The notes beneath the pieces were generated by a model. The model saw only the letters and a program-made list of their open reading frames with translations, was not told the origin of the DNA and made no database searches. A stretch of 64,000 nucleotides of DNA from JAGTVB01 sp049282355 (GTDB taxonomy: Bacteria; Pseudomonadota; Gammaproteobacteria; HK1): NCBI GenBank assembly GCA_049282355.1, contig JBAPTW010000158.1, positions 1 to 64,000 on the forward strand. Reading direction: 5' to 3'. A program made the position numbers and the translations under genes. This document shows positions 9,311-17,886 of the stretch, piece after piece. Positions within the stretch are counted from its first letter, which is position 1. Every line of letters begins with the position of its first letter.

Positions 9311-9600
9311 TTTAATTGTGTGTGGTTGTACCGATCAAAATCGGCGTGCGTAGAAGCCGTTTTAAGATAAACGCTTGCTATAGCAAGCAGCATCGCGAGG
9401 CGACTGGCATTTACATTCACACGGCGGTTCATTTGCCCCGTCATCGTGGGGCCGCCCTCTTTTGAAGCCAGCTTCGCTGCTCAAAATGGCTCCCAGCCAT
9501 TTCCTCTCACCGCCGTGCGTTTGGTTCTGCCGGCGCCCGCGACATTTTTAAAACGGCCTCATAGGTGACCTGGCGGGTCCGGCTATAACCAAATCGACCT

Positions 9601-9653
9601 GTCGAGACGTATTAGCGACCTATAATATTCCAAGTTCGTCAATACGTCTAGAC
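9601..9653. repeat. 13-bp inverted repeat flanking a TATAAT box
   Basis: GTCGAGACGTATT (9601-9613) and AATACGTCTAGAC (9641-9653) are reverse complements at 12 of 13 positions, with a perfect 9-bp core (AGACGTATT/AATACGTCT). The 27 bp between them contain TATAAT (9621-9626). The layout resembles a promoter bracketed by two operator half-sites or two dimer sites. Strand and target gene are not determined. Confidence 0.55.
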
Positions 9654-9756
9654 GCATTCACATCATACGCGTTAATCGTTAGCCGCACCGAATCTGGATA
9701 GACCAAAGACTAATGTCATGGCGGGGCCTGAACAACAGCGATGCAACGGTTTCTCT

Positions 9757-9779
9757 CTTCGGCTACCATTTAGCCGAAG
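9757..9779 (+). promoter_or_regulatory. 5'-UTR hairpin overlapping the degS ribosome binding site
   Basis: CTTCGGCTA (9757-9765) pairs perfectly with TAGCCGAAG (9771-9779) around a 5-nt loop. The only purine-rich ribosome binding site in front of degS, GAAGG (9776-9780), is largely inside the 3' arm. Folding would hide it, so the element could act as an RNA thermometer or another translational switch. There is no experimental support here. Confidence 0.55.
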
Positions 9780-9791
9780 GATACAAAAACA

Positions 9792-10964
9792 ATGCAGCTT
9801 CGCAAGACCCTTCAATTTCTCTATCAGGCCATCACCAGCGGGCTCGCCGCCGTGTTCGTGTTGTTCCTGATTTCTCCTGAGTTGCTGCAGCGCCCATCGA
9901 TCGCGGCCATCGGCATGCCTAGGACACCCGCTGCAGCCCCGATGGGTAGCAGCACCCTATCCGCCACCCATGGACCCGTGTCCTATGCCACTGCAGTGGC
10001 TCGCGCCGCACCCGCCGTGGTCAACATCAGCGCGTCCAAAATTGTTGCCGAAGCGGGCGAGCCGTTTTCCGTTGAGCCCGAATATGAGCGCTTTTACCAA
10101 GACCCTTTTTTGTCACCGGGCACCCATCGTGAGCCGAGCCTTGGCTCCGGCGTCATCGTGAGTAAAAACGGGCACGTGCTGACCAATCACCACGTCGTCG
10201 AAGGCGCAGAGGTCATTCGCGTTTTGCTCCAAGATCAGCGCGAGGCCATAGCGCAAATAGTCGGCACCGATCCGGACACGGATCTGGCGGTGCTGAAGGT
10301 CGATCTTCCTGACGTGCCAACCATCTCTCTAGAGACGATTAATTATCCTCAAGTGGGTGATGTGGTACTTGCCATTGGCAATCCCTTTGGAATGGGGCAA
10401 ACAGTCACCCAGGGCATCGTCAGCGCCACCGGGCGCCGCGGCTTGGGCATCAATACCTTCGAAGATTTCATTCAGACCGACGCGGCCATTAATCCCGGCA
10501 ATTCCGGGGGCGCTCTCATTAATCCCTATGGCCAGGTAGTGGGTATTAACAGTGCCGTCTACGCGCGCGCCGGAGGCCAAGGGATCGGCTTTGCCATTCC
10601 GGCAGACGTTGCCCGCCATGTCATGGAGCAGATTCTCGAGCACGGTTATGTTGCCAGAGGTTGGCTCGGCGTCGAGGTTCAAGAACTGCCCCCCGCTTCG
10701 GCGCAAACCTTTACCCTTGAAAGCACCACCGGGGTCGTCGTTTCCCGTGTGATGCGCCACAGCCCTGGGCATTTTGCCGGCCTGCAGCCAGGTGACGTGG
10801 TCACGCACGTGAACCAACACCCGGTAGCCGATCGCCAGGCGGCGGTAAACGCCATTGCCCGCGTGCCTCCGGGTAATCAAGTGGCACTTCGGGTGGTACG
10901 TGGCGGGCGCGCAAAAAATATGCAGGCGACGGTGTCGCAACGACCCACCGAGCCGCCACCCTGA
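9792..10964 (+). CDS. degS: periplasmic serine protease, DegS/AlgW type
   Basis: This 390-aa membrane-anchored HtrA-family protease has an N-terminal transmembrane segment (about 12-28) and a trypsin-like domain with catalytic His in TNHHVV, Asp in DTDLAVLK and Ser in GNSGGALI. A single PDZ domain follows (about 285-375). One PDZ plus a membrane anchor is the DegS/AlgW layout, which senses misfolded outer-membrane proteins and starts RseA/MucA cleavage to release sigma-E. It sits beside hisC, as algW does in Pseudomonas. Confidence 0.93.
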   Translation: MQLRKTLQFLYQAITSGLAAVFVLFLISPELLQRPSIAAIGMPRTPAAAPMGSSTLSATHGPVSYATAVARAAPAVVNISASKIVAEAGEPFSVEPEYERFYQDPFLSPGTHREPSLGSGVIVSKNGHVLTNHHVVEGAEVIRVLLQDQREAIAQIVGTDPDTDLAVLKVDLPDVPTISLETINYPQVGDVVLAIGNPFGMGQTVTQGIVSATGRRGLGINTFEDFIQTDAAINPGNSGGALINPYGQVVGINSAVYARAGGQGIGFAIPADVARHVMEQILEHGYVARGWLGVEVQELPPASAQTFTLESTTGVVVSRVMRHSPGHFAGLQPGDVVTHVNQHPVADRQAAVNAIARVPPGNQVALRVVRGGRAKNMQATVSQRPTEPPP

Positions 10965-11020
10965 GGACGTCACTGGCATCGAGTCGCCGGCACGGCCCGC
11001 TAAACGAACCGTCGCGGCGG

Positions 11021-12112
11021 CTAAAGCAGTGCGGCTAGTGCTTCTAGAAAAGCCTTGTTTTCGGCGGGTAGCCCAATGCTGACGCGCAAACAATTTGCCA
11101 ACAGTGGGTGGCTCCCGTGGAGATTCTTGACCAGGATACCGGCCTTACACAACCCTTCAAAGACGGCGTTTGCCGGTCGGCCCAGGCTGCGAAAGAGAAT
11201 AAAATTGGCTGAGCTTGGCCAGGCCACCACCCCCGGCAGCGCGCGTAACCGGGTAAGCAAGTGTTCGCGATCGCGCACAATACAATCCACCTGACGCTGC
11301 AGGACACTGTAGTGCTGCAACGCGAATCGCGCGCTGGCCTGAGTCAGCACGTTGATATTGTAGGGAAGACGCACCTTCTCCAGCTCGGCGAGCCAGGCAG
11401 CAGAGCCGATGAGAAAACCCAAACGCAAACCCGCTAATCCCAGCTTGGACAGGGTGCGCAGCACGAGAAGATTGGCATACCGAGACAACTCGGGCATGAG
11501 GGAAGCTTTGGCAAAGGCCAAGTAGGCCTCGTCGATGACCACCAGCCCCGGAGCAGTCTCGATCAATTCACAAAGCTGCTGTCGCTCCCATAGATTGCCG
11601 GTGGGATTATTGGGATAGGCGAGAAACACAACAGCGGGCTCATGGTCGCGCATGGCCGTGATCATGGCGCCGTAATCGAGCGCAAAGTCGTCGGCTCGCA
11701 GCGGCACGCCGATACAGTTGAATCCGAGCGCAACGGCGAGCAAACGGTACATCGCGAAGCTCGGTTCCGGCACCACCACAGTTCGTCCCGGTGCCGCGAG
11801 GGCGAGCAGTATGAGCTGTATGAGCTCATCAGAGCCGTTGCCAAGGAGGAGGTCAAACGCCGCGGGCACCTCCATGACCGTGCGCAACCATTCCTTGAGC
11901 TCGCTGGCCTGGGGATCCGGATAGCGATTGATGGCCACCTGACGCAAGCCCGCGAGCCACGGCTGGATCAGCTCCTCGGGCCAACGATATGGATTCTCCA
12001 TGGCATCGAGCTTGATCAGGCCGCGAGAATTGGTAACCGCGTAGGCCTTGAGCGCCCTTAGCTCCGGGCGCACCCATTGTAAACCCGCACAGGGCGGCGG
12101 CCCTTGGCTCAT
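11021..12112 (-). CDS. hisC: histidinol-phosphate aminotransferase
   Basis: This 363-aa PLP enzyme converts imidazole-acetol phosphate to histidinol phosphate with glutamate. Visible features are YPNNPTG, VVIDEAY and the PLP lysine in TLSKLGLAGLRLGF (about residue 214). The open frame runs back into hisD, but the ATG at 12112, 22 bp after the hisD stop, gives the normal N-terminus. It is last in hisG-hisD-hisC. Confidence 0.95.
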   Translation of the reverse strand: MSQGPPPCAGLQWVRPELRALKAYAVTNSRGLIKLDAMENPYRWPEELIQPWLAGLRQVAINRYPDPQASELKEWLRTVMEVPAAFDLLLGNGSDELIQLILLALAAPGRTVVVPEPSFAMYRLLAVALGFNCIGVPLRADDFALDYGAMITAMRDHEPAVVFLAYPNNPTGNLWERQQLCELIETAPGLVVIDEAYLAFAKASLMPELSRYANLLVLRTLSKLGLAGLRLGFLIGSAAWLAELEKVRLPYNINVLTQASARFALQHYSVLQRQVDCIVRDREHLLTRLRALPGVVAWPSSANFILFRSLGRPANAVFEGLCKAGILVKNLHGSHPLLANCLRVSIGLPAENKAFLEALAALL

Positions 12113-12134
12113 GGTGAGGTAGCAGCCACGGCGA

Positions 12135-13475
12135 TCACCGTTTGGCCACGTCGTGCGCTGCTTCGACATCCTGCAGACGCAGCTCGGCCGCGCGCGCATG
12201 GGCGGTGAGCCCCTCGGCTCGGGCGAGAATGCCCGCCACGGCGCCGAGCTGGCGGGCAGAAGTCTCGGAGCAGGCAATGAGACTTGAACGTTTCTGGAAG
12301 TCTGCGACACCCAGCGGCGATGAGAAACGTGCGGTGCCGCTGGTGGGCAGAACATGGTTCGGCCCGGCACAATAATCCCCAAGGACCTCGGCGGTGTAGC
12401 GCCCGAGAAATATGGCGCCCGCATGGTGCACCTGATTGGCCAAGGCGTGGGGGTCGTCTACGGAAAGCTCAACATGCTCCGGCGCGACGAAGTTGACGAC
12501 ATCGATAGCCTCGCCGAGATCACGCACCCGAACCAGTGCGCCCTGAGAGGCGAGTGCCGCGGCGATGATCGTTGAGCGCTCCATGGTGGGCAAATACCTC
12601 ACCATCGCTTCATAGACTCGATCAAGAAAGTCGCCATCCGGGGATAGCAAGAGCGCCCGGGCGCGCTCATCATGTTCCGCCTGCGAGAATAGATCCATGG
12701 CGATCCATTCCGCTGGTGTCTTGCCATCGCAGACGATCATGATTTCCGACGGGCCGGCGAGCATATCGATTCCCACCTTCCCGAACACGCTGCGTTTGGC
12801 CGCCGCCACATAGGCGTTGCCGGGGCCGACGATCTTGTCGACTCGTGGTACCGACGCCGTGCCATAGGCAAGGGCCGCGATCGCCTGAGCACCACCGATG
12901 GTAATGACTCGATCCACCTCGACCCGATGCGCCGCCGCCAGCACGAGATCAGAAACGATGCCCCCAGGCGCCGGCACCACCATCAGCACCTCCGGGACTC
13001 CCGCCACCCGCGCCGGAATCGCGTTCATCAGCACCGATGAGGGATAAGCCGCTTTCCCCCCAGGGACATACAAGCCCACGCGATCGAGCGCTGTCACCTG
13101 CTGGCCGAGGAGCGTACCATCCGCTTCTACATAGTGCCAAGACGATTCCCGCTGTCGCTCATGGTAGCGGCGAATGCGCGATATCGCCTGATCTATGGCC
13201 TGTCGCTGCTCAGCTCGCAGGCCATGGTAGGCGGCGCTCAACTGCGAGCGAGGCACCAGCAGCTCAGCAAAGTGCTCAGCACGGCGGCCATCAAAGCGGT
13301 TGGTGTATTCCAGGACCGCCCTATCCCCCCGCCGGCGGACATCAGCGATGATCTCCCGCACCGTGTGCTCCACGGCTTCATCAACACTGCTTTCCCAGGA
13401 TACGAGCGCTTCCAGACGCGGCCAAAAGTCGGGGTGCTCGGTATCAAGCCGCTTGATGGCAAGCACTTCGCTCAT
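12135..13475 (-). CDS. hisD: histidinol dehydrogenase
   Basis: This 446-aa zinc enzyme performs the last two NAD-dependent oxidations of histidine synthesis, histidinol to histidine. Conserved stretches include VGLYVPGGKAAYPSSVLM, KIVGPGNAYVAAAKR and the metal-site region SQAEHDERARALL. The ATG overlaps the hisG stop by 4 nt, showing translational coupling. Length and domain content are normal. Confidence 0.96.
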   Translation of the reverse strand: MSEVLAIKRLDTEHPDFWPRLEALVSWESSVDEAVEHTVREIIADVRRRGDRAVLEYTNRFDGRRAEHFAELLVPRSQLSAAYHGLRAEQRQAIDQAISRIRRYHERQRESSWHYVEADGTLLGQQVTALDRVGLYVPGGKAAYPSSVLMNAIPARVAGVPEVLMVVPAPGGIVSDLVLAAAHRVEVDRVITIGGAQAIAALAYGTASVPRVDKIVGPGNAYVAAAKRSVFGKVGIDMLAGPSEIMIVCDGKTPAEWIAMDLFSQAEHDERARALLLSPDGDFLDRVYEAMVRYLPTMERSTIIAAALASQGALVRVRDLGEAIDVVNFVAPEHVELSVDDPHALANQVHHAGAIFLGRYTAEVLGDYCAGPNHVLPTSGTARFSSPLGVADFQKRSSLIACSETSARQLGAVAGILARAEGLTAHARAAELRLQDVEAAHDVAKR

Positions 13476-14188
13476 GACTCGTGCTGCCAGCGCGCGTTCG
13501 CGCCAGGCGACGAACAGGGCGTGCTCTGCGTTTTCATTGCGAGGCTCGATTCGCTTCGATCCGCCACTGCGTTCGCCAATTGCTCGATTAATGCCACTAC
13601 GCGGGCGTGCTTCATCTTCATGGAAGCCTTATTGACCACCAACCTTGAGCTGATCTGGGCGATGGTTTCTAAGGGCTCGAGCCCATTGGCGCGCAGCGTG
13701 CTTCCGGTGTCCACCAGATCGACGATGCGATCCGCCAAACCGACAAGTGGGGCAAGCTCCATCGAACCATAAAGCTTGATCATCTCAGCTTGAACACCCT
13801 GCCTGGCAAAATAATGCCGGCTGGTCGCAACGTACTTGGTGGCGATACGCGGTCGTCGCAGGACGCGGTTATCGCCCACCTTGGCCGCGACCATCAGCCG
13901 GCAGCGTGCAATTCGTAGATCGAGCGGCTCGTACAGCCCTTCACCGCCATGTTCCATGAGCACATCCTTGCCCGCAATTCCCAAGTCCGCCGCACCGTAT
14001 TCGACGAAGGTCGGGACATCCTGGGCGCGAATAATGATGAGCTCAACATTCGCCCGTGTGGTTTCCAGAACCAGCTTGCGGCTCACTTCGGGATCCTCCG
14101 CCGGCTCGATTCCAGCCGCTTTCAGCAAAGGCAGCGCCTCCTTCAGAATGCGTCCCTTGGACAGCGCAATAGTCAACCCATCATTCAT
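13472..14188 (-). CDS. hisG: ATP phosphoribosyltransferase catalytic subunit, short form
   Basis: HisG condenses ATP and PRPP as the first step of histidine synthesis. At 238 aa it is the short form that lacks the C-terminal ACT-like domain and needs HisZ as partner; hisZ is present at 38302-39522. Motifs include IALSKGRILKEALPLL and VDTGSTLRANGL, the PRPP loop. The C-terminal tail after MKMKHARVVALI is somewhat long for the family. Confidence 0.95.
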   Translation of the reverse strand: MNDGLTIALSKGRILKEALPLLKAAGIEPAEDPEVSRKLVLETTRANVELIIIRAQDVPTFVEYGAADLGIAGKDVLMEHGGEGLYEPLDLRIARCRLMVAAKVGDNRVLRRPRIATKYVATSRHYFARQGVQAEMIKLYGSMELAPLVGLADRIVDLVDTGSTLRANGLEPLETIAQISSRLVVNKASMKMKHARVVALIEQLANAVADRSESSLAMKTQSTPCSSPGANARWQHES

Positions 14189-14428
14189 AGGTAGGATTTT
14201 TTGGCCATGGTCATCGTTTCGTCAGCATCACCATTCAGAAGGTAAAGCCATGCCCATAATCTGTAGGCAGTCGATCGCCTTGCCACAAGGGTGTGTCCAG
14301 CAGGGATGTTGGACTCAAGTCTACAAGGATGTATTCACGACGTCCCTTGAGGCAAGGCTATTGGTTGCCATCCCGACCGGAACGATGACCATGGCGGATT
14401 TTTTTGTGATCGCCGGCCCGGCCATCGG

Positions 14429-15688
14429 TCAACCGGGGATCCGCTGAATACGGGCTCCCAGCTGGCATAACTTCTCTTCGATACACTCATAGCCTCGATC
14501 GATATGGTAGATGCGATCCACGACCGTATCGCCGTCCGCAACCAGCCCCGCCAACACCAGGCTTGCCGAGGCGCGCAGATCGGTGGCCATTACCGGGGCG
14601 GCGGTGAGCTTTTCAATGCCGTTGATGATGGCCGTGTTACCTTTCACCGTAATGTCTGCCCCCATACGGCGCAACTCGTCCACATGCATGAAACGGTTTT
14701 CAAAGACCGTCTCAGTGATGATCCCGACACCCTCGGCGGTCGCATTAAGGGCAGTGAATTGGGCTTGCATGTCGGTGGGGAAAGCCGGGAACGGTGCGGT
14801 ACATAGAGCAACCGCTTGGGCCCGTTGGCCGCGCATGTCGATCTCGATCCAATCGTCACCGATAGCAAGCATCCCGCCTGCTTCAATAAGCTTCTCAAGC
14901 ACAGCCTCCAGCAACGCAGGGCGCGTGCATTTGACCCGCACACAGCCCCCGGTGATGGCCCCTGCAACCAAATAAGTTGCCGACTCGATACGATCGGGAA
15001 GCACCTCATAGTGAGTTCCCGACAAGCTCGCGACACCTTCGATCTCGATGACATCAGTGCCCGCTCCCGTCAGCTGGGCACCCATTGCCACGAGACATTC
15101 GGCAAGATCCACGACCTCAGGCTCGCGGGCAGCATTCTCGATCACCGTGATCCCATCGGCAAGCGTGGCCGCCATCATCAGATTCTCTGTACCGGTCACG
15201 GTGACGGTATCCAGGAACACTCGTGTCCCCTTGAGCCGCTTCGCCCGAGCATGGATATAGCCACCTTCGACACGGATATCGGCCCCCATCTTCGCCAGCC
15301 CCTGAATATGGAGATCCACTGGTCGAGAACCGATGGCGCAACCCCCGGGTAACGATACCACCGCCCTACCATAGCGGGCCAATAGAGGACCGAGCACCAG
15401 AATGGACGCGCGCATGGTTTTCACCAGCTCGTAGGGCGCGAAGAACTTGCGGATCGGTGAGGTATCTACCTTGATTCGCATGCGCTCGTCGACGACCAGC
15501 TCAACCCCCATGCGTCCCAGTAGCTCCATGGTGGTCGTCACATCCCGAAGATGCGGAATATTGCTGATGGTTATCGGCCCATCGGCGAGCAGCGTGGCAG
15601 CAAGAATCGGCAGAGCCGCGTTCTTCGCACCCGAAATCCGCACGTCCCCCCGCAGCGGCTTACCGCCGGTGATGATAAGCTTGTCCAA
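14429..15688 (-). CDS. murA: UDP-N-acetylglucosamine 1-carboxyvinyltransferase
   Basis: MurA transfers enolpyruvate from PEP to UDP-GlcNAc, the committed step of peptidoglycan synthesis. The 419-aa protein starts MDKLIITGGKPLRGDV. The fosfomycin-targeted catalytic Cys is present in PGGCAIGSRPVDLH (about residue 115). The start codon is TTG with AAGGA 5-6 nt upstream. It lies between ibaG and hisG in the usual mla-ibaG-murA-hisG order, with 240 bp without a gene between murA and hisG. Confidence 0.97.
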   Translation of the reverse strand: MDKLIITGGKPLRGDVRISGAKNAALPILAATLLADGPITISNIPHLRDVTTTMELLGRMGVELVVDERMRIKVDTSPIRKFFAPYELVKTMRASILVLGPLLARYGRAVVSLPGGCAIGSRPVDLHIQGLAKMGADIRVEGGYIHARAKRLKGTRVFLDTVTVTGTENLMMAATLADGITVIENAAREPEVVDLAECLVAMGAQLTGAGTDVIEIEGVASLSGTHYEVLPDRIESATYLVAGAITGGCVRVKCTRPALLEAVLEKLIEAGGMLAIGDDWIEIDMRGQRAQAVALCTAPFPAFPTDMQAQFTALNATAEGVGIITETVFENRFMHVDELRRMGADITVKGNTAIINGIEKLTAAPVMATDLRASASLVLAGLVADGDTVVDRIYHIDRGYECIEEKLCQLGARIQRIPG

Positions 15689-15727
15689 GGCTTTCCTTGC
15701 AGAATCGGCGAAAAGTTTTTGCCAAAT

Positions 15728-15970
15728 CTAGGGCTTGACCTGAAGCCATTCCTCAGGCGTATAGGTCTTGAGCGTGAGCGCATGCACTGCTTGCGTTTGA
15801 AAGCGATCGCCTAAGGCATCGTAGACCATACGATGCTGTTGCAACATCGCCTCCCCGGCAAAAGCGGTGCTTACCACGGTCGCCTCAAAATGACGCCCGT
15901 CACCAGTTACCGCCACATGCTCGGTTGGTAGCGCTGATTCGATAACTTGTTTGAGCTCTTCCGGCTGCAT
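15728..15970 (-). CDS. ibaG: BolA family protein IbaG
   Basis: This 80-aa class-II KH-fold BolA protein partners with monothiol glutaredoxins in [2Fe-2S] trafficking and is linked to acid resistance. It shows the conserved core HFEATVVSTAFAGEAMLQQHRMVYDAL, split here as HFEATVVS and QQHRMVYDAL, with the invariant His. It sits between mlaB and murA, its standard location. Confidence 0.94.
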   Translation of the reverse strand: MQPEELKQVIESALPTEHVAVTGDGRHFEATVVSTAFAGEAMLQQHRMVYDALGDRFQTQAVHALTLKTYTPEEWLQVKP

Positions 15971-16063
15971 ACCCTACCTCCACCTGATCCTCGATTCCCA
16001 CCCGCAACACTTGCCGCCAACGAAGCCACCTGTCGCGGACAAAAGCAGCGAGGCACTGAGCGG

Positions 16064-16408
16064 CTATCGTTCACCGTCGTCGGCGAAGAGATGCTCCACG
16101 CCAGTAGCACTGGCGATAGCGCGCAGTTGCACCGGGACATGATGAAAATGAAGCCGACCGTTTTGCTGTCTGGCGGCCCGCATCCACTCGATGATGAGCG
16201 CGAGCCCCGCACTATCGGTGCGGGTAATCCCGCTAAGGTCAAGGGTGACGCACGGCTGACGCGACACCAGCTGTAACCCTTCCTGCCACAGCAAAGGTAC
16301 GGATTCGAAGGTCAATGGCCCAACGAGAGCATAGCGATCCGGCTCCATTTGGCGTAGCTGCCCCGTGCTCACCTGCATTCTTGACGGCCTCCCCTTGGCG
16401 CCGGCCAT
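16064..16408 (-). CDS. mlaB: STAS-domain protein MlaB
   Basis: This 114-aa STAS protein is the cytoplasmic MlaB subunit that stabilises and activates the MlaFE lipid transporter. The phosphorylatable-type loop DSAGLALIIEW (about 66-76) is visible. Start is uncertain: the ATG at 16408 or a Met 10 codons later. Only 76 bp separate it from mlaD, so mlaC, which normally lies between them, is missing. Confidence 0.88.
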   Translation of the reverse strand: MAGAKGRPSRMQVSTGQLRQMEPDRYALVGPLTFESVPLLWQEGLQLVSRQPCVTLDLSGITRTDSAGLALIIEWMRAARQQNGRLHFHHVPVQLRAIASATGVEHLFADDGER

Positions 16409-16484
16409 AGCGAGCCTTGATTAGCGTTGAACATGAGCTGCGCCTTTTTAGCACAGCTTCTTAGACGCCGTGGGGACTGGCTCA

Positions 16485-16964
16485 TCAAGGACTGTCACCG
16501 GACGACGTCTCGCCGGCTTTGCTGAACAGGAATTGTCCCACCAACCGCTCCAGCACGAGAGCGGACTGCGTCAACCGAATCTCGTCGCCCTGCGTGAGAA
16601 ACCGCTCTTCGGCGCCGGGCTCCAGACTCACATATTGTTCGCCCAGTAAGCCCGCGGTGTAGATACTTGCCGAGGTGTCTTCCGGCAGCCGGTCATACTT
16701 TTGCTGGATCGTCAACTCCACCAGCGCCTCATAAACACCTTCGTCGAAACTGATATCCGTGACGCGACCGATGCGTACCCCTGCCATGGTCACAGGGGCG
16801 CGTACCTTGAGTCCGCCAATATTGGCAAAACGGGCGGTGATACGATAACCCTCGCCTTCCGTTAGCCGGCTCAGGTTACTGACCTTCATGCCGAGCATGA
16901 GCAATGCCGCCAGGCCCAGCGCGACGAAGACACCGACGCTGATCTCGATAGTTCTGGTCTGCAT
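16485..16964 (-). CDS. mlaD: outer membrane lipid asymmetry MCE protein MlaD
   Basis: This 159-aa protein has one N-terminal transmembrane helix (EISVGVFVALGLAALLMLG) and a single MCE domain (about 38-115) that forms the hexameric ring on MlaFE. The ATG at 16964 is chosen because GAGAGG lies 6 nt upstream; an ATG two codons earlier abuts that ribosome binding site. It is separated from mlaE by 142 bp, wider than usual. Confidence 0.92.
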   Translation of the reverse strand: MQTRTIEISVGVFVALGLAALLMLGMKVSNLSRLTEGEGYRITARFANIGGLKVRAPVTMAGVRIGRVTDISFDEGVYEALVELTIQQKYDRLPEDTSASIYTAGLLGEQYVSLEPGAEERFLTQGDEIRLTQSALVLERLVGQFLFSKAGETSSGDSP

Positions 16965-16988
16965 AGTCATCCTCTCATGCGCTTTAAT

Positions 16989-17090
16989 CTATTGAACATT
17001 AACAGATGCACGTGGCACAGCAATACTTCCGTCTGGACCGTACCCCAACGCCACCGCCACCACGGGTGCGCCGTAGCGACAGTCCAGCAT
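16989..17090 (-). CDS. possible 33-aa small ORF between mlaE and mlaD
   Basis: An ATG at 17090 opens a 33-codon frame starting MLDCRYGAPVVAVALGYG and ending at a TAG at 16989. AAGG lies directly against the ATG, too close for a good ribosome binding site. It fills an unusually wide gap in the mla operon on the operon strand. I recognise no family; it may be noncoding or a remnant. Confidence 0.2.
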   Translation of the reverse strand: MLDCRYGAPVVAVALGYGPDGSIAVPRASVNVQ

Positions 17091-17106
17091 CCTTGGGCTG
17101 CGCAGG

Positions 17107-17886
17107 CTACTCATGAAACATCAGCGCCGTCAGAATGAAATCCAATCCCAATACCGCCAGTGAAGAGTGCACCACGGTGCGCGTGGTAGCGCTCCCCACG
17201 CCCTCCGAGGTCGGCACCGCATCGAAACCTTCGAACACGGCGATCCAGGTCACCACCACGCCAAACACAACGCTCTTGAGCACGCCGTTGACAATATCTT
17301 CGTAGAGATCGACCGTGGTCTGCATCTGCGACCAGAAGGCACCCTCGTCCACCCCCAGCAGGCCCACACCGACGAAAAACCCACCGAGCACACCCACGGC
17401 GCTAAACAGCGCCGCCAGAAGCGGCATCGAGAAGACGCCGGCCAGAAATCGAGGCGCCACCACGCGCTTGAGAGGATCGACGGCCATCATCTCCATGCCA
17501 TCCAGTTGCTCGGTGGCCTTCATTAGGCCGATCTCCGCCGTCAGGGCCGAGCCCGCCCGCCCCGCAAACAGCAGCGCCGAGACCACCGGGCCCAATTCCC
17601 GCACTAATGACAGGGCCACCACCACACCCAGAGATTCCTCCGCGCCGAAGCGCACCAGAGTATTATACCCTTGCAGACCCAGCACCATGCCCACAAACGC
17701 GCCAGACACGAGAATGATCAGCAGGGAGCGCACGCCGACCGACCACATCTGGACGACCACCAGGGAAAAGCGCGGCATGAGGCTCGGTAACCCGAGCAGC
17801 ACGTTACCCAAAAAGATATGGCCCCGGCCCAGGCGCTCGAAGAAGCGTAAACCCGCCCGACCGAGAAGCTGCAGTACCCCGATCAC
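17107..17886 (-). CDS. mlaE: lipid ABC transporter permease MlaE
   Basis: This 259-aa permease of the MlaE/YrbE family has five hydrophobic segments. The conserved permease motif region VRELGPVVSALLFAGRAG and EIGLMKATEQLDGMEMM (about 90-130) contacts the ATPase. It moves phospholipids between the inner membrane and the MlaD ring. Its ATG overlaps the mlaF stop by 4 nt. Confidence 0.95.
   Translation of the reverse strand: MIGVLQLLGRAGLRFFERLGRGHIFLGNVLLGLPSLMPRFSLVVVQMWSVGVRSLLIILVSGAFVGMVLGLQGYNTLVRFGAEESLGVVVALSLVRELGPVVSALLFAGRAGSALTAEIGLMKATEQLDGMEMMAVDPLKRVVAPRFLAGVFSMPLLAALFSAVGVLGGFFVGVGLLGVDEGAFWSQMQTTVDLYEDIVNGVLKSVVFGVVVTWIAVFEGFDAVPTSEGVGSATTRTVVHSSLAVLGLDFILTALMFHE

Larger units (their letters stand above)
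9311..9791. promoter_or_regulatory. petA-degS divergent intergenic region with several dyads
   Basis: No gene is visible in these 481 bp, but symmetry is dense. There is a perfect 16-bp palindrome at 9373-9388 (GCTTGCTATAGCAAGC), a hairpin AATGGCT/AGCCATT at 9485-9501, a long inverted repeat at 9601-9653 and a hairpin at 9757-9779 against the degS start. The last two are entered separately. The first palindrome lies about 63 bp upstream of petA and could be an operator for the bc1 operon. Confidence 0.6.
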
